Below, one piece after another: positions 51,001 through 51,479 of a stretch of 64,000 bases of DNA. The notes under the pieces are model-generated. The model was not told where the DNA came from. It made no database searches and worked only from the letters and a program-made list of their open reading frames with translations. Numbering within the stretch: position 1 is the first letter of the stretch; every line of letters begins with the position of its first letter. Position numbers and translations under genes: made by a program. The stretch spans positions 4,340,001 to 4,404,000 of the forward strand of contig OZ241901.1 of assembly GCA_965202895.1 (NCBI GenBank). The letters run 5' to 3'. The DNA is from JAJDXW01 sp965202895. GTDB lineage: Bacteria; Pseudomonadota; Gammaproteobacteria; HK1.

Positions 51001-51453
51001 GTCCACGGCGAGCAGGTCCTGTTGGGCGGCCCTCTTGACCTTGACCGCCAGGGGCGCGGACACGGTCATGTCGCCGGTGAACGACAGCGTGAGCGTCGCC
51101 GTCGTATCGCCGGCGGAGACGCTCGACACCCCGGAGATGGAGACGTTCGGAATGGTCGTGACCAGCTCGAAGCCGGAAGCGGTGACCCCGGACCCGTACC
51201 CGGAGGGGGTGTCGACGAGCCTTACGTCGATCGTGGCCGTGTTCAGGGCGGCTTCGGTCAGGACGGCCGGGCCGGTGGCGGCGATCTCCGCCCGTGGGGT
51301 GATGATCTGCGCGGCGGCGGAGGTGGCGGCGGCGGCGGACGCGAAGGCGGCGAGGGCGAAGGCGGCGGCCGGGAGGCGGCGGCGGCGCGGCCCGCCCCCC
51401 TTCCTCCCCCGCCGGGACGGAACGGGCCCTGCGCCGGCGGCGAAGCGCTCCAT
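12094..51453 (-). CDS. Giant modular outer-membrane-anchored adhesin-like protein, 13,119 aa
   Basis: One open frame of 39,360 nt. A signal peptide (about residues 1-48, ending AAATSAAAQ) follows an Arg-rich start. The head (about 50-2520) alternates FN3 domains with plant-type LRR blocks. Next come cadherin-like and PKD/He_PIG-like modules (about 2527-3020), four more FN3-like modules near 3280-3570, and then a long tail of extended beta modules with DDD/DDE linkers: Calx-beta domains around 5340-6260 and about 115-residue modules to about 12,390. A ZU5-like segment, a He_PIG domain, a helical linker (SILPEVSRASWASAMEAVSRRL) and a C-terminal beta-barrel (about 12,743-13,119, ending LELRLSW) complete it. 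The terminal aromatic residue is the outer-membrane sorting signal seen in autotransporter barrels. Likely role: a very long surface fibre anchored in the outer membrane for adhesion; this is inferred. No Shine-Dalgarno is seen; a C16 tract lies just upstream. Confidence 0.93.
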   Translation of the reverse strand: MERFAAGAGPVPSRRGRKGGGPRRRRLPAAAFALAAFASAAAATSAAAQIITPRAEIAATGPAVLTEAALNTATIDVRLVDTPSGYGSGVTASGFELVTTIPNVSISGVSSVSAGDTTATLTLSFTGDMTVSAPLAVKVKRAAQQDLLAVDLTTGNVRVFTEVAGLTAHRSGYGEVTLRWTALGDSAVSGYDLRFGAGTSPAWNAWAAVSGATAGTVSHVVRGLRDSSPYSFQLRATYPRVAGGDGRQGPATAAASVEVLPAPAAPALQVTSGRNRLTASWTPVLHATSYIVQWKGPTEQYSHGRRGVVTGTTYVLQSLAADTQYTVRVQARRAAAADGPYSSEASARTEEAPVGVCSRTEAVRDAILARIAGVTDCAQVYRTDLNRITGILRIRNVSGLSAGDFAGLGGVTLLRLDGNPNLTSLPTGVFAGLSGLATLRLDGAGLTTLPTGAFDGLSGLRELRAHGNRGSPFTLDVEAERVGGYEVRARIDEAAPGPVQVTWTASGGSTATGAATIPAGARTSPPFGEAAARAVTVTLSDPVRAGVSEGTDDEAGAQTGFRLAVPAAGAAATIPGSPCETERVVGRGAARPLIADCKLLLKIKDELRGTASLNWGGSTAIGSWRGVEVSGGRVTGLSITGAAGVLGTDTRLKGRIPARLAGLDGLTTLYLVGHRFSGGIPAELGRLTGLTNLTLRNNGLAGTVPAELAGLTRLTGLDLSENDLTGAVPSALSGLTSLQWLDLSGNDLTGAVPSALSGLTSLAVLDLSENSLSGGIPASLAGLTRLATLSLNGNSLTGAIPEALGGLNLGALHLRGNQLTGCIPRALRSHASTVNPQLIPLFGELQGALPVCIAAPRSLTATAGDRSVTLRWNAPEDHDLRYAIRYTYRQSTDAGTSWTDWAEATTSAAAANVTWTATGLTNNLTYTFEVRAEFANTSRPSNRATATPTVPAPLSLSATAGDRSIALAWTDPGDATLTGYEVSTDAGANWTAVAGSGAATAAHTLTGLVNGRAYAVRLRAVRGSVRGAAASANATPRLPAPSNLAATPDDAARSIALSWTAPAGTIVAWEYRMKRGAASWSPDWTRIAGSGPATVSHTLTTGLAAGGVYTVELRAVQGAQGAVKGLPSSVPAALTPGAPAGLTVQGADAELALSWTRTTDDSVTGYEASADGGATWVRIAAATAATTSHTLTGLVNGRAYTVGVRAWSRTGSGAAATATGTPTQCRNGTAVPSPTTNTGLVADCTALLALKDALRGTRRISVGPDDWAGDRAISGWSGVGLLRNRVSSINLAGSRFGVQKLDGVVPAGLGRLSELWRLNLDANRLTGTIPAELGNLGNLLILHLRGNLLTGSIPAELNQLPARTSINLSGNRLTGCIPALPAGSTVNPQTDSRGHSYNLPQCSTLPDLRSLEISAGTLHPPFAAATIGYTASVGNSVSSLTVTPTAAAAGATLRIAAGASALTPVAGGAGHAVGLSVGVNPIRLQVSAASGLRFRIYNIRVTRAAAATAAPGAPAGLSAVAGNAQATLTWLTPRIASPPGPDASITRYEVSTDGGSTWARIPGSGAATVSHTVTGLVNGERYDFRLRAVNEIGVGAAASAGAARPLDGSGALPSAPGSVSAVAGYERATLTWSQVRRNAIGYEVSTDDGSTWARVPGDGATTSHVVTGLTNGVLYYFRIRTLGPGGTSRGARTQARPLSACGTGGAVRNPSANASLVDDCELLLLAKDELRGTASLNWGGSTAIGSWRGVEVSGGRVTGLSITGAAGRLVTDTRLKGRIPARLAGLDGLTTLSLVGHQFSGGVPAELGRLTGLTNLTLRNNGLAGAVPAELAGLTRLTGLDLSENDLTGEVPSGLSSLTRLTGLDLSHNDLTGAIPSELSSLTSLAVLDLSGNDLTGGIPSGLTGLTSLRTLNLSDNDLTGAVPMGLIGFAASGRSLDLRRNQFTGCIPYVLRGRASTINPQRLLAGGSSRTAPLPVCIAAPRSLAATAGDRSATLRWNAPEDHVSGRSIRYTYRRSTDAGTSWTDWAEATTSAAATNVTWTATGLANGLTYTFEVRAERITTSEPSNRAAATPTVPAPRSLSATAGDRSIALAWTDPGDATLTGYEVSTDAGTSWAAVAGSGAATAAHTLTGLVNGRAYAVRVRAVRGGVRGAAASANATPRLPAPSGLAAAPDNAARAVALTWNAATGGVLAYEYRMKRGAASWSPDWTRVPGSSGATIAHTIRAGLTLGGVYTVELRAVQGAQGAVKGRAASATASLTPGAPAGLTAQGADAELALSWTRTTDDSVTGYETSTDGGASWTPIAGANAATTSHTLTGLVNGRTYTAALRAGSLAGTGAAATVTGTPTQCRNGTAVPNPATNTGLVADCTALLALKDALRGTRRISVGPDDWSGGRAISGWSGVSMLQNRVWSINLDGSRFGVQKLDGVVPAGLGRLSGLERLHLGANRLTGPIPAELGDLRSLLILNLRGNLLTGSIPAELTQLPARTSIDLSGNRLTGCIPALPSGSTVNPQTDSRGRSYNLPQCSVAADLSALAIAAGATAVTLNRTFSSAITGYTAAVGADAASLTVTPTAARAGATIRVNGSAVTSGMASGAVSLDYGANTVSVAVTASDTVTTKTYTVAVTRARSADADLSALELSEGTLVPAFKAADTSYTVNVGRDVTSLTLSPATSHSLAAAAVTAGTPVTGNRVSLGLGRTVVTVTVTAHDGTTTKAYTVTVTRQRSGDSSLSALSLSAGGSGVALNETFAPGTTSYTADVANTVTRATLAATAAHGGASLEFSPDDADSGADGHQFDLGVGPTAATVTVTAEDGTTRDYVVTVTRPNTAPTAEAGEDDTVNQGALVTLDGSGSADPEGLALTWLWSQTGGRTVALSDAAAAQPTFTAPTGLTRDEALAFSLVVTDFHGASSTDTVTITVSADSVPEFGGAAFSPPIQPTGEAVDLLLPAASGGNAPLTYTLGAAPALPVGLVFDGATRRITGTPTVAKAPATYTLTATDADADTDTLRFTLGVSAHKATVSLPSAPLAEGGGVTATLGVSPPAAGTRFVVHWAVEAVGEGGAAADFSDGAVAASALPSGSAAAPGGAGTGVRIATYDDNAAERAERFRVRIADACIVTGVTVTACGPGDARIALGAPAGFTIRASDRSPGLTAWPAGVTVAEAGGQGAFTVELHTRPANAVTVTVASADTLAAVVDTDGGATGRQDTLTFAASDWETPQTVTVAGVDDDADNAANRRTAAVIVRTGSADPLYAGLRGTVSVTVADDDTGMSTGLTVTPGVARLAAAWTAPPGGADGYKVQWKSGAQEYAVARQAVVAPAAPGDAPATSHTITGLAAGVRHTVRVIATVAGQDDGAPSLAAAGTPGGVPAGQATTVTVTPGAGALDVAWIPVAAASGYKVQWRSGTESYGAAARQATVTAGHAHTIPHLVVGRRYAVRVIAVGAGGVDGPPSAEAAGTPKLPPAATPAGVAAAAAVDSLAVSWDRAANASGYKVQWKSGTQGYAAARQALVAPAVAGGAPATSHTIADLDAGTRYAVRVIATRTGGVDSPPSAEAFGVPKLAPVTVSLSVTGLLRGSGNTYREGDRDTVWPGLQLSGAFGDRMRAHVTAVDPLSSSPIHRAQGAVACRVDFRASRLLLDPNEGVPHCRGLSLPGTTRIESSVKTVSGTVVNVDVAATYTLRLDSATIATAGGGTRDVVLGVSSVTVHALGGNTAPSFAAAPAGRTFLRGAAIAGFQVPAASGGNGPLAYTASGLPPGLVFDADGGGDCPGAEPRRICGTPSTLGSSTVTITARDADSDASAGDRATTSFPVTVAATPVVAAPDPSPLTEAGLDGATLAVTLAGTTFAGAGAGRFELVTGTPAISGLSISSVAGAAGADTATLTLAFDGDFDTPRTLAVKVKAAGHSGGGDVASNALAVAPAPGVTVGAATLALAERAGHPDNAKTYTLVLDSAPPAATTVTVSGGGASVAVDTDGDTPGGQDTLVFTGSDWKTARTVTVRAAQDDDGADESVTLGHAVTAGAAPYAPALAIDGVAVTVTDDDTPALSLSTASLSLTEEHAVAGTGRYEVALATLPGAAVTVTVSSGDAAVAVDTDGNSNGDQSTLVFDGTNWSTAQTVTVRAESDIDTEGETVTVTHTAAGGGYADAGGTVTVNVTDNDGPGVSVRAPGLTGDGIAEGASETYEAALANRPGGAVTVTVTGGGAVVAVDTDSNSPGDQNTLVFNGSNWSTAQTVTVRAATDDDGADEAVTLTHDPSGTDYEAAPSAPVSFTVRDGDERGVTLGASALSVNEEASAAYTVVLDTAPVGTVTVTVGGAGGGVSVDADGDEAGDQNELSFTSADWDTAQTVTVRAAADDDDADERAVLTHAVAGGDYGPAGVAAGAVTVTVDDDDAPGLTVSPGRLAVDENGSGGYSLRLATEPGSDVAVRVRSDHPDVEVDADDRASGDQDRVTFTRENWNVARRVAVRAADDDGAGDETAILTHTVTSTDRDYASLAAAARPSVSVSVADDDPPALVFSRRSLSLTEEAPGAAAWTVALATKPVGPVSVRISSGDGAKVAADTDRFTPGVQGRLAFTPDDWSTGQTVTVRALADDDVADETVTVTHAASGGGYGGVTGAVTVNVDDDDTPAVAVSAPGLTGGGLAETASGTYEVALAWRPGGAVTVSVSSDDASVTVDTDPVSDGRQDTLVFTPDDWSTARTVTVTAAADADGADERVTLTHDPAGADYAAAADAVLTFTVDDRDLRGVTLNPSHLGNVPEAGAPGVYTVALDTEPVGTVVVTIGPKPTNSIQFVNTVKVDTDPATAGDQNTLTFKASDYGAKRVRVRFDENEDSADAGGELIHTVTGGDYGAAGVTAGEVTVVERDKDSKNVAVSPSSLTVREGGGAGRYTLRLTAKPLGALVLSVRSSDPEVTVDTDAAAPGDQSEVTFTPADWSLPQAVAVRAGSDDDDADDTASLSHSTILLRSLDAGDYNIVSQRGLFPSVAVTVTDDDTPALSLSTASLSLTEEHTVAGTGRYGVALATKPGAAVTVTVTSGDVAVAVDTDRDSNGDQRTLVFNASNWSTVRTVTVRAEADADTEGETVTVTHTAAGGGYGDASGTVTVRVTDDDAPGVSVRAPGLTGDGVAEGASETYEAALTSRPSGAVTVTITGGGASVAVDTDSNSPGDQNTLVFTGSNWSTAQTVTVRAATDADGADEAVTLTHDPSGADYGAAPSALVSFTVRDGDERGVTLGASALSVNENASATYTVVLDTAPVGTVTVTVGGAGGGVAVDADGNEAGDQGALSFTSANWDTAQTVTVRAAEDDDDADGRAVLTHAVTGGDYGPAGIAAGEVAVTVVDDDGPAVSISSPTVAEGAASDPWAVMSFAVTLDAASRRVVTVDYAEGTGGTASEGTFRAGADYRWRGDGTLTFAPGETAKSIPSVVVFGDDKDEADETVVVALSGPVNATLGTGTGTGTITDGDDPPAVSISSPTVAEGAAGAAATLSFAVGLDAASGKQVTVDYAEGTGGTAAAGTDYTALAAGTLTLAAGETTKTLDVAVAGDADDEGDETVVVALSAPVNATLGTAEGTGTIVDDDGGPALSISSPRVAEGDSGDATLRFTVRLSPASERQVTVAWADAGTGTAASGADYAALAGGTLTFAAGETVKTVDATVRGDGTDEPDETVVVALSGPSDATLGTGSGTGTIADDDPAPAVSISSPRVAEGDRGEATLAFAVTLDAASGKQVTVAWADAGTGTAASGTDYTALAGGTLTFAPGETVKTVDAAVRGDPVDEADETVAVALSAPVNARLGTASGAGTILDDDASTISISSTEVAEGDSGDATLRFAVTLSTPSAGPVEVAWADAGTGAATSGTDYAALAGGTLTFAAGETVKTLDVTVKGDTDDEPNETVVLTLSGAVGAVLGASSGTGTIRDDDGPAIAISSPVVEEGDAGGVTLRFTVTLSEASVQQVTVRYRDAGTGTAAPGTDYAALTAGTLAIAAGATSGTIPVTVLGDALDEPDETVVVALSAPVNATLGATRATGTITNDDDPPAISISSPSVVEGNGGDTTLTFAVTLDAASGRQVTVDHADAGTGTAASGTDYTAHAAGALTFAAGVTAKYLDVAVRGDTDDERNETVAIALGAPVNATLAAGGVGVGVIWDDDGLPSLSMDSPSVAEGASGTTAALRFTVRLVPASTSTVTVRWGDTFGGTATRNTDYTAPGGMLTFAPGETARTYDVTVRGDAADEPDETVQMDLSSAVNADFGGGARTTFGTIRDDDPAPDAALSLSPSSVSENGGVATVSATLSRPSSAATTVTVTAGSGAAGLYTVGADATIVIAAGATTNAADTATVIAVDNRTDEPNRTLTVTATLANGQGAGTVSGATLTLTDDETPPQPAIGAQGAISENGGTTTVRVRLSHPSSAATTVTVDQVDSGRLAAPADAAIVIAAGATASADTIVFTAVDNDVDAASEVTTRIVLSAVNAQGLLTSNPAIWIVLDDDDTAGIAVDPATSTSSRLRTTESGGTAAFTVKLDSEPTGNVALDVASADTTEGTAAPSTLTFTPADWSDVQTVTLTGVADSLAGDDANYTVTLTVDRTDTADAKYDALSAVTVYAVNVDNLHGLDVGAVSGQATEAGGTATFTVALLTQPSAAVTVAVTSRDPGEGSVSPSALTFAPSAWNTALTVTVTGVQDPIDDGTAAWSVRLDPASGDASYGGLADEDVAVTTTDDDDPPTVTMALDPASVSESGGVATVTARLSHPSGAATTVTVAASAGADTEAGDFTLSSPAALTVAAGATTSSGTVTVTANGDTVDEPDGSVAVTAAIDNARAAADGTTMAVTDAILAIADDDDPPALSLSSPRVSEGAAGAVLSFVVGLDAASGKQVTVRYADAGDGTAASNEDYTALAAGTLTFAAGETTKTVEVTVRGDTADEPDETVRVTLSDPVDATVAEGAQTAAGTIEDDDDAPSATLALSPASIGEDGGVATVTATLSHPSSAESTIAVSAAPVSSTGAEAGDFTLSSPAALTVAAGATASAGTVTITAVDDPADAPDKRVTVSGRLSNGQGAGTVAAATLVLADDDPLPVASLVLTPASISENGGVATVTASLSRPSSAAVTITVSASPGAGTDFTLSAAATLTVAAGETASAGVVTITARDAAGDGPDRQVAVAGAATGGRGVADPSDAALAIVDDDAPAVTLSLSSSTISENGGVATVTATLDQASSVATTVTVAAAAGAGAVSGDFSQDGATLTIAATATTTTDVVTITALNDATDSPDKRVDVSGTAANRLGAASPGGLTLTIEDDDDAPAVVLSLAPSSVEEAAGGAVTVTAQLSHPSSAASTVTVTAGDSGLYTVGADATIVIPAGATASVSDTAVIVVANADDAVHQGSAGRTVTVTAALANGQGAGAVTGAALTLTDDEAIPFPTVTYSPSGAIAENGGKTTVSVALSHPSGAATTVTATVETGRLSVPADAAIVIAAGATTSADTITITAVDNDVDAADYDAAFTLNIRNPLGLRSDALQDSGSTLVRKGRAVTLTDDDTAGVSVSPATSTTSRLRTTESGGTATFTVRLDSEPTGDVALDVASSDTAEGTAAPAVLTFTSSDWSTAQTVTLTGVDDSPPAADGSQGYTVTLTVDTANTADSNYDALSAVTVYAVNSDNEFGLDVGSVTGQATEAGGAATFTVALLTRPSAAVTVSVTSRDPGEGLVSAGAGAPAASTTLTFAPAAWSTAQTVTVTGVQDPVDDGTAAWNVRLDPSSGDSSYDGLLDEDVSVSTTDDDGPPTVTLALNPSSIAESGTGNAATVTARLSHPSGAATTVTVAPVSGAWTVGADATIVIAAGATTNASDTATVAAVDNTTDEPDRTPTVTATVANDRAAADSTTMTVTGATLTITDDDPAPTAALALDPSSVSENGGIATVTATLSHPSSEPSTVTVSAASGFYTVGTDATITIAAGATTAASDTVLVTAVDDAVHQGSAGRTATVSAALANGQGAGAVTGAALTLSDDEALPTVALALSSSSITETGGVATVTAELSGPSSAAVTVTVAAAAGTGAVVDDFTLSTATTLTIAAGRTTSAGLVTVTANGNAVDSPNKSVTVSGTASGGNGVAAPPNVILTLEDDDALPTVALALSAASISETGGVSTVTATLSGPSSAAVTVTVAAAAGAGAVAADFTLSTAATLTFAANATTSTGLVTVTANGNAVDSPNKSVTVSGTAAGGNGVAAPPAVTLTLEDDDALPTVALALSDSSISETGGISTVTATLSGPSSEAVTVTVAAAAGTGAVAADFTLSTAATLTFAAGATASTGVVTVTANGNDVDSPNKTVTVSGAAAGGNGVSNPPNVTLTLTDDDALPTVALALSSTSITETGGVSTVTARLSGKSSAAVTVTVAAVAGAGAVAGDFTQSGTTLTIAAGATVSAGVVTVTANGNAVDSPNKSVTVSGASAGGNGVADPPDATLTLTDDETLPTVALVLTPTSISETNGVSTVTATLSGPSSEAVTVTVAAAAVASTGAVAGDFALSTATTLTLAAGATTSAGLVTVAANGNDVDAANKSVTVSGTAAGGNSVANPSAATLTLSDDDTAGVSVSPATSTTSRLRTTESGGTATFTVALDSEPTGDVALDVASTDTDEGTVMPATLTFTSNNWSTAQTVTLTGVDDNPPAADGSQGYTVTLTIDQTSTADANYDALSALTVYAVNSDNEYGLDVGSVTGQATESGGTATFTVALRTQPSAAVTVAVSSRDTGEGLVSAGGGAPAASTTLTFAAAAWSTAQTVTVTGVQDPVDDGTVSWNVRLDPSSGDGNYDGLLDEDVSVSTTDDDGPPTVTLALNPSSIAESGTGNVATVTARLSHPSGAATTVTVAPVSGAWTVGAGADAAVVIAAGDTTSTDTATVAVVDNATDEPDRTGTVTATITNDRAAADSTTMTVTGATLTITDDDPAPTATLALNPSSVSENGGISTVTATLSHPSSQPSTVTVSAVSGSYTVGTDATITIAAGSTTAASDTVLVTAVDDSIHQGSAGRSVTVTAALANGQGAGAVTGAALTLSDDETLPMAALVLSSSSISETGGLSTVTATLSGPSSEAVTVTVGAAAGAGAVVDDFTLSTATTLTIAANATTSTGLVTVTANGNTVDSPNKSVTVSGTAAGGNSVANPPNVTLTLTDDETLPTVALVLSSSSVTETGGVSTVTATLSGPSSEAVTVTVAAVAGAGAVAADFTLSTAATLTFAAGATTSAGLVTVTANGNAVDSPNKSVTVSGTAAGGNSVANPPNVTLTLEDDETLPTVALALSDTSISETGGVSTVTATLSGPSSEAVTVTVAAASGAGAASGDFTLSTATTLTFAANATTSAGLVTVTANGNAVDSPNKSVTVSGAAAGGNSVADPPAVTLTLEDDDALPTAALALTPSSITEEGGISTVTATLSGPSSEAVTVTVAASAGAGAVVDDFTLSTATTLTIAAGATTSAGTVTVTANGNAVDSPNKSVTVSGASAGGNGVADPPDATLTLTDDETLPTVALVLTPPSITETDGVSTVTATLSGPSSEAVTVTVAAAAVSPAVAGDFTLSTAKTLTLAAGATTSAGAVTVAANGNDVDAANKSVTVSGTAAGGNGVANPSAATLTLTDDDTAGVSVSPATSTTSRLRTTESGGTATFTVALDSEPTGDVELDVASSDTDEGTAAPAVLTFTSSDWSTAQTVTVTGVDDSPPAADGSQGYTVSVTVDTANTLDSNYDALSALTVYAVNADNEYGLDVGSVTGQATEAGGTATFTVALRTQPSEAVTVSVTSRDTGEGLVSAGGGAPAASTTLTFAPSAWNAAQTVTVTGVQDPVDDGTVTWNVRLDPSSGDGNYDGLTDVDVSVSTTDDDGPPTVTLALNPASIAESGSGNVATVTARLSHPSGAATTVTVSAGSAWAAGSDAVIVIAAGATQAASDTATVVAADNTKDEPDRTGTVTATVANDRTTADGTTMAVTGAGVTVRDDDSAPIATLALSPSSVSENGGLSTVTATLSHPSSEPSTVTVQGVSGLYTVGTDATITIAAGSTTAASDTVLVTAVDDAVHQGSTGRSVTVTAALANGQGAGAVTGAALTLTDDETLPTVALALSSTSISETGGVSTVTATLSGPSSEAVTVMVAAAAGTGAVVDDFTLSTATTLTIAAGATTSAGAVTVIANGNTVDSPNKSVTVSGTAAGGNGVANPPNVTLTLTDDETLPTVALVLTPTSISETGGVSTVTATLSGPSSAAVTVTVAAAAGAGAVAADFDLSSATTLTIAAGETTSAGEVTVTANGNVVDSPNKSVTVSGTSAGGNSVANPPNVTLTLEDDETLPTVALALSDTSISESGGISTVTATLSGVSSEAVTVTVAAAAGTGAAAGDFALSTATTLTFAAGSTVSAGLVTVTANGNAVDSPNKSVTVSGTAAGGNNVADPPAVTLTLEDDDALPTVALALTPTSISETNGVSTVTATLSGPSSEAVTVTVAAAAGAGAVAADFDLSSAATLTIAAGATTSAGTVTVTANGNDVDSPNKSVTVSGTAAGGNGVADPPNVTLTLTDDETLPTVALVLTPSSIPETNGVSTIAATLSGPSSEAVTVTVSAAAGTGAVAADFTLSTAATLTVAAGSTVSTGAVTVTANGNDVDAPDKSVTVSGTATGGNGVANPPNATLTLTDDDALPTVALVLTPSTVGENGGVSTVTATLSGKSSAAVTVTVAAAPVASTGAVAGDFALSSTTKLTIAAGATASTGAVTVTANDNAADEPDAQVRVSGTAAGGRGVANPSAVTLTIRDDEGPPTVTLVLTPATIDESGTGSTAAVTATLNRASSAATTVTVSASPVTSTGAAAGDYTLSSANTLTIAAGATTSSGTVTVAAVDDDTDAPNKQVSVSGTAANAQSVQDPIARTLTITDDDAAPDAALALSAASVSENGGTTTVTATLSRRSAQATTVTVQAVSGAFTVGSGAASRIVIAAGATTSPDGAALTAVDNDVDAADRQVTVTAVLTNGHGAGTVSGGGVSLTLADDDTAGVSVSPATSTTSRLRTTESGGTATFTVRLDSEPTGDVALAVASSDTDEGTVMPATLTFTSSDWSTAQTVTLTGVDDSPPAADGSRSYTVTLTIDQTNTADAKYDALPTVTVYAVNADNEYGLDVGSVTGQATEAGGAATFTVALRTQPAEAVTVAVSSQDMSEGRVSAGGGAPAASTTLTFAPSAWNAAQTVTVTGVQDTVDDGTVGWNVRLDPSSGDGNYDGLANVDVSVSTTDDDGPPTVTLALNPASIAESGSGNVSTVTARLSHASGAATTVTVTAVSGLYAAGTDAAVVIPAGQTAAASDTAIIVAVDNTTDEPDRTGTVTATITNARAAADGTTMAVTGASLTVRDDDSAPTVALSLNPSSVSENGGVSTVTATLSRPSSQPSTVTVTAVSGSYTVGTDATITIAAGSTTAASDTVLVTAVDDAVHQGSAGRSAAVTATMANGQGAGAVTGAALTLTDDETLPVASLVLTPASISEEGGVSAVTATLSGASSESVTVTVAAAAGTGAVAADFDLSTATTLTVAAGSTTSTGAVTVRANGNAVASGNKQVTVSGTSAGGNGVANPANATLTLADDDTPQTRLVLSSSSISENGGVATVTATLDRQSSVAVTVTVAAAAGANTAAGDFTLSAATTLTFAANATTSTGLVTVTAVNDTTDAPDKSVTVSGTATDSLGLTNDPPDVTLAITDDEAAPGVVLSLNPGSVSENGGASAVSATLSHPSSQPSTVTVTAVSGAYTVGSDGTITIAAGATTAATDTATVTAVNDDVHQGSAGRSVTVTATLANGQGAGSVTGAALTLTDDETLPTVTLVLSEPDASSPDAISENGGVSTVAARLSGPSSQPVTVTVATAAVASSGAVAADFTQTGTTLTIAAGSTTSAGTVTVRGNDNNVDADNKSVTVTATAAGGNGVAAPSAATLTLTDDEATATATLVLTPRVILENGAVSTVTARLSHPTTEATTLTVSAAAGANTVGGDFSLSSTTTLTLAAGATTSTGTVTVTAVDNTVASGRKQVRVSATASGGRGVANPSAATLVIRDDEYGLALDPVSGVTGQATEGGGQATFTVALLSQPSAAVTVSVTSRDPGEGTVSPPSLVFTPQNWNTAQRVTVTGVDDDVDDGTVAWTVRLDPSSGDADYDGLDSEDVDVTTTDNDAAPAVTLALAPSSVSENGGVATVTATLSHPSNEPTTVTVTAAPVSPATADDFSLSTARMLIIAAGSRSSAGTVTVIAVDNAVDAPDKTVRVSGTAVNARAVADAQTVTVAGATLTIEDDDEKGLAFAPSSLAVAEGDTAGADYTVKLTSRPEGTVTVAVASDEADVEVSPGSLTFTPAEWNAPQTVTVTAQDDGDDYADVASLTHTASGGGYGGVTGSLAVAVSGDPKVKVGGTGETTYRIGGRTVTVIVRPGVPEGIELDLEALSDSPSNEPLKLTFAPVEAPAASDAFTYESAGARTVVDVAVTEGAVPSAGLRLCLPVEDGVRDAAQGRPLRLLHHDGSDWTEVAGSAESDEGVCASGVTDFSPFAVGYADTKPVFPGDFTRTGLVFTVDEAVEPVELPKATGGDRTRHELGPRPLVLPPGLGFDGETRVLSGTPTEEFAEKGYTWTATDIDGESDVLELTIEVVAAVGPARARLAAINRSILPEVSRASWASAMEAVSRRLGSAGGGSGGGSGASGEGLSGALAGFLQSNESALEEGGVSWKELWSGQSFAAGLGGGGEGEGGGPPGGGRSVTVWGSGERRSLSRDAPSLEWSGELFAAHLGADAGFGSGLTGGLGLSWFESELEYTDRGGEEAVAGVHRSRMASVQPYVGWSSGSGSRLWGALGYGSGEVEIVDEALRERFGRQESDSGLLAVAAGGAWRVSPAGGAVRLDLKGEGQATRYEVDENGSLIEGLSVRTKRLRVSAEGTREYVLSGGGRLAPSAELGVRWDGGDGATGAGVEVGGGVSWSDAGGRLTLEARGRALAAHRSDLDEWGITGGMMLSPRANDRGLSLSVEPVWGSAGSGTARLWEEGVAGRRSPSGGRSGGAGLDAELGYGASVFGGFGVGTPYLRYGQAPEGERRYGLGWRLARPAGAFDLDLEGWRRERDTDRPGHGVSLELRLSW
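12097..13225 (-). other. C-terminal outer-membrane beta-barrel domain of the giant protein
   Basis: About 376 residues of alternating amphipathic strands beginning SVTVWGSGERRSLSR and ending in LELRLSW. Aromatic girdle residues, short turns and long Gly/Asp loops are visible. A Gly-rich spacer and a conserved helical linker (13380-13520) precede it, as in autotransporter-type barrels. The barrel is recognised by pattern, not by alignment. Confidence 0.8.
14250..32660 (-). repeat. Long module array with 3.13-kb higher-order repeats inside the giant gene
   Basis: Modules of about 345 bp (about 115 residues, SETGGVSTVTATLSGPSSE core, acidic DDE linker) are repeated end to end. A marker module (RLRTTESGGTATFTV) recurs near 18357, 22529, 25662, 28795 and 31921. 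The last four are spaced 3,133, 3,133 and 3,126 bp apart; the first gap is 4,172 bp, i.e. about three extra modules. The same marker occurs once in the left gene near 1842. Confidence 0.85.
32660..35430 (-). repeat. Array of eight Calx-beta domains inside the giant gene
   Basis: Eight consecutive modules open with an ISSP.VAEG-type strand and carry the Calx-beta pattern (ADYxAL..GTLTFAAGET.KT..V.V.GD..DE.DETV.V.LS...NATLG...GTI.DDD). A ninth copy lies further toward the C-terminus. Calx-beta domains bind Ca2+ through acidic loops in other proteins, so calcium-dependent stiffening of the fibre is a reasonable inference. Confidence 0.85.
43870..49720 (-). repeat. Duplicated FN3/plant-type-LRR head of the giant gene
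   Basis: Two units of about 2.5 kb (about 47254-49720 and 43868-46362) have the same order: a Cys-containing LRRNT-like cap (LLxxKDELRGTASLNWGG), plant-type 24-residue LRRs (LTGLDLSENDLTGAVPSAL), four FN3-like domains, a second Cys cap (DCTALLALKDALRG) and a second LRR block ending at NLPQC. The units differ by scattered substitutions, so this is an old tandem duplication, not an assembly copy. Confidence 0.8.
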
Positions 51454-51463
51454 CGGATTACGC

Positions 51464-51479
51464 GGGGGGGGGGGGGGGG
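51464..51479 (-). promoter_or_regulatory. C16 homopolymer just upstream of the giant gene
   Basis: Sixteen G on the plus strand, so the coding strand reads C16, then GCGTAATCCG, then ATG. It is the longest homopolymer noticed in the window. Tracts of this kind at adhesin promoters or leaders cause phase variation by slipped-strand mispairing in other bacteria. Here it replaces the place where a Shine-Dalgarno would be expected. It could also be miscounted by sequencing. Confidence 0.6.
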
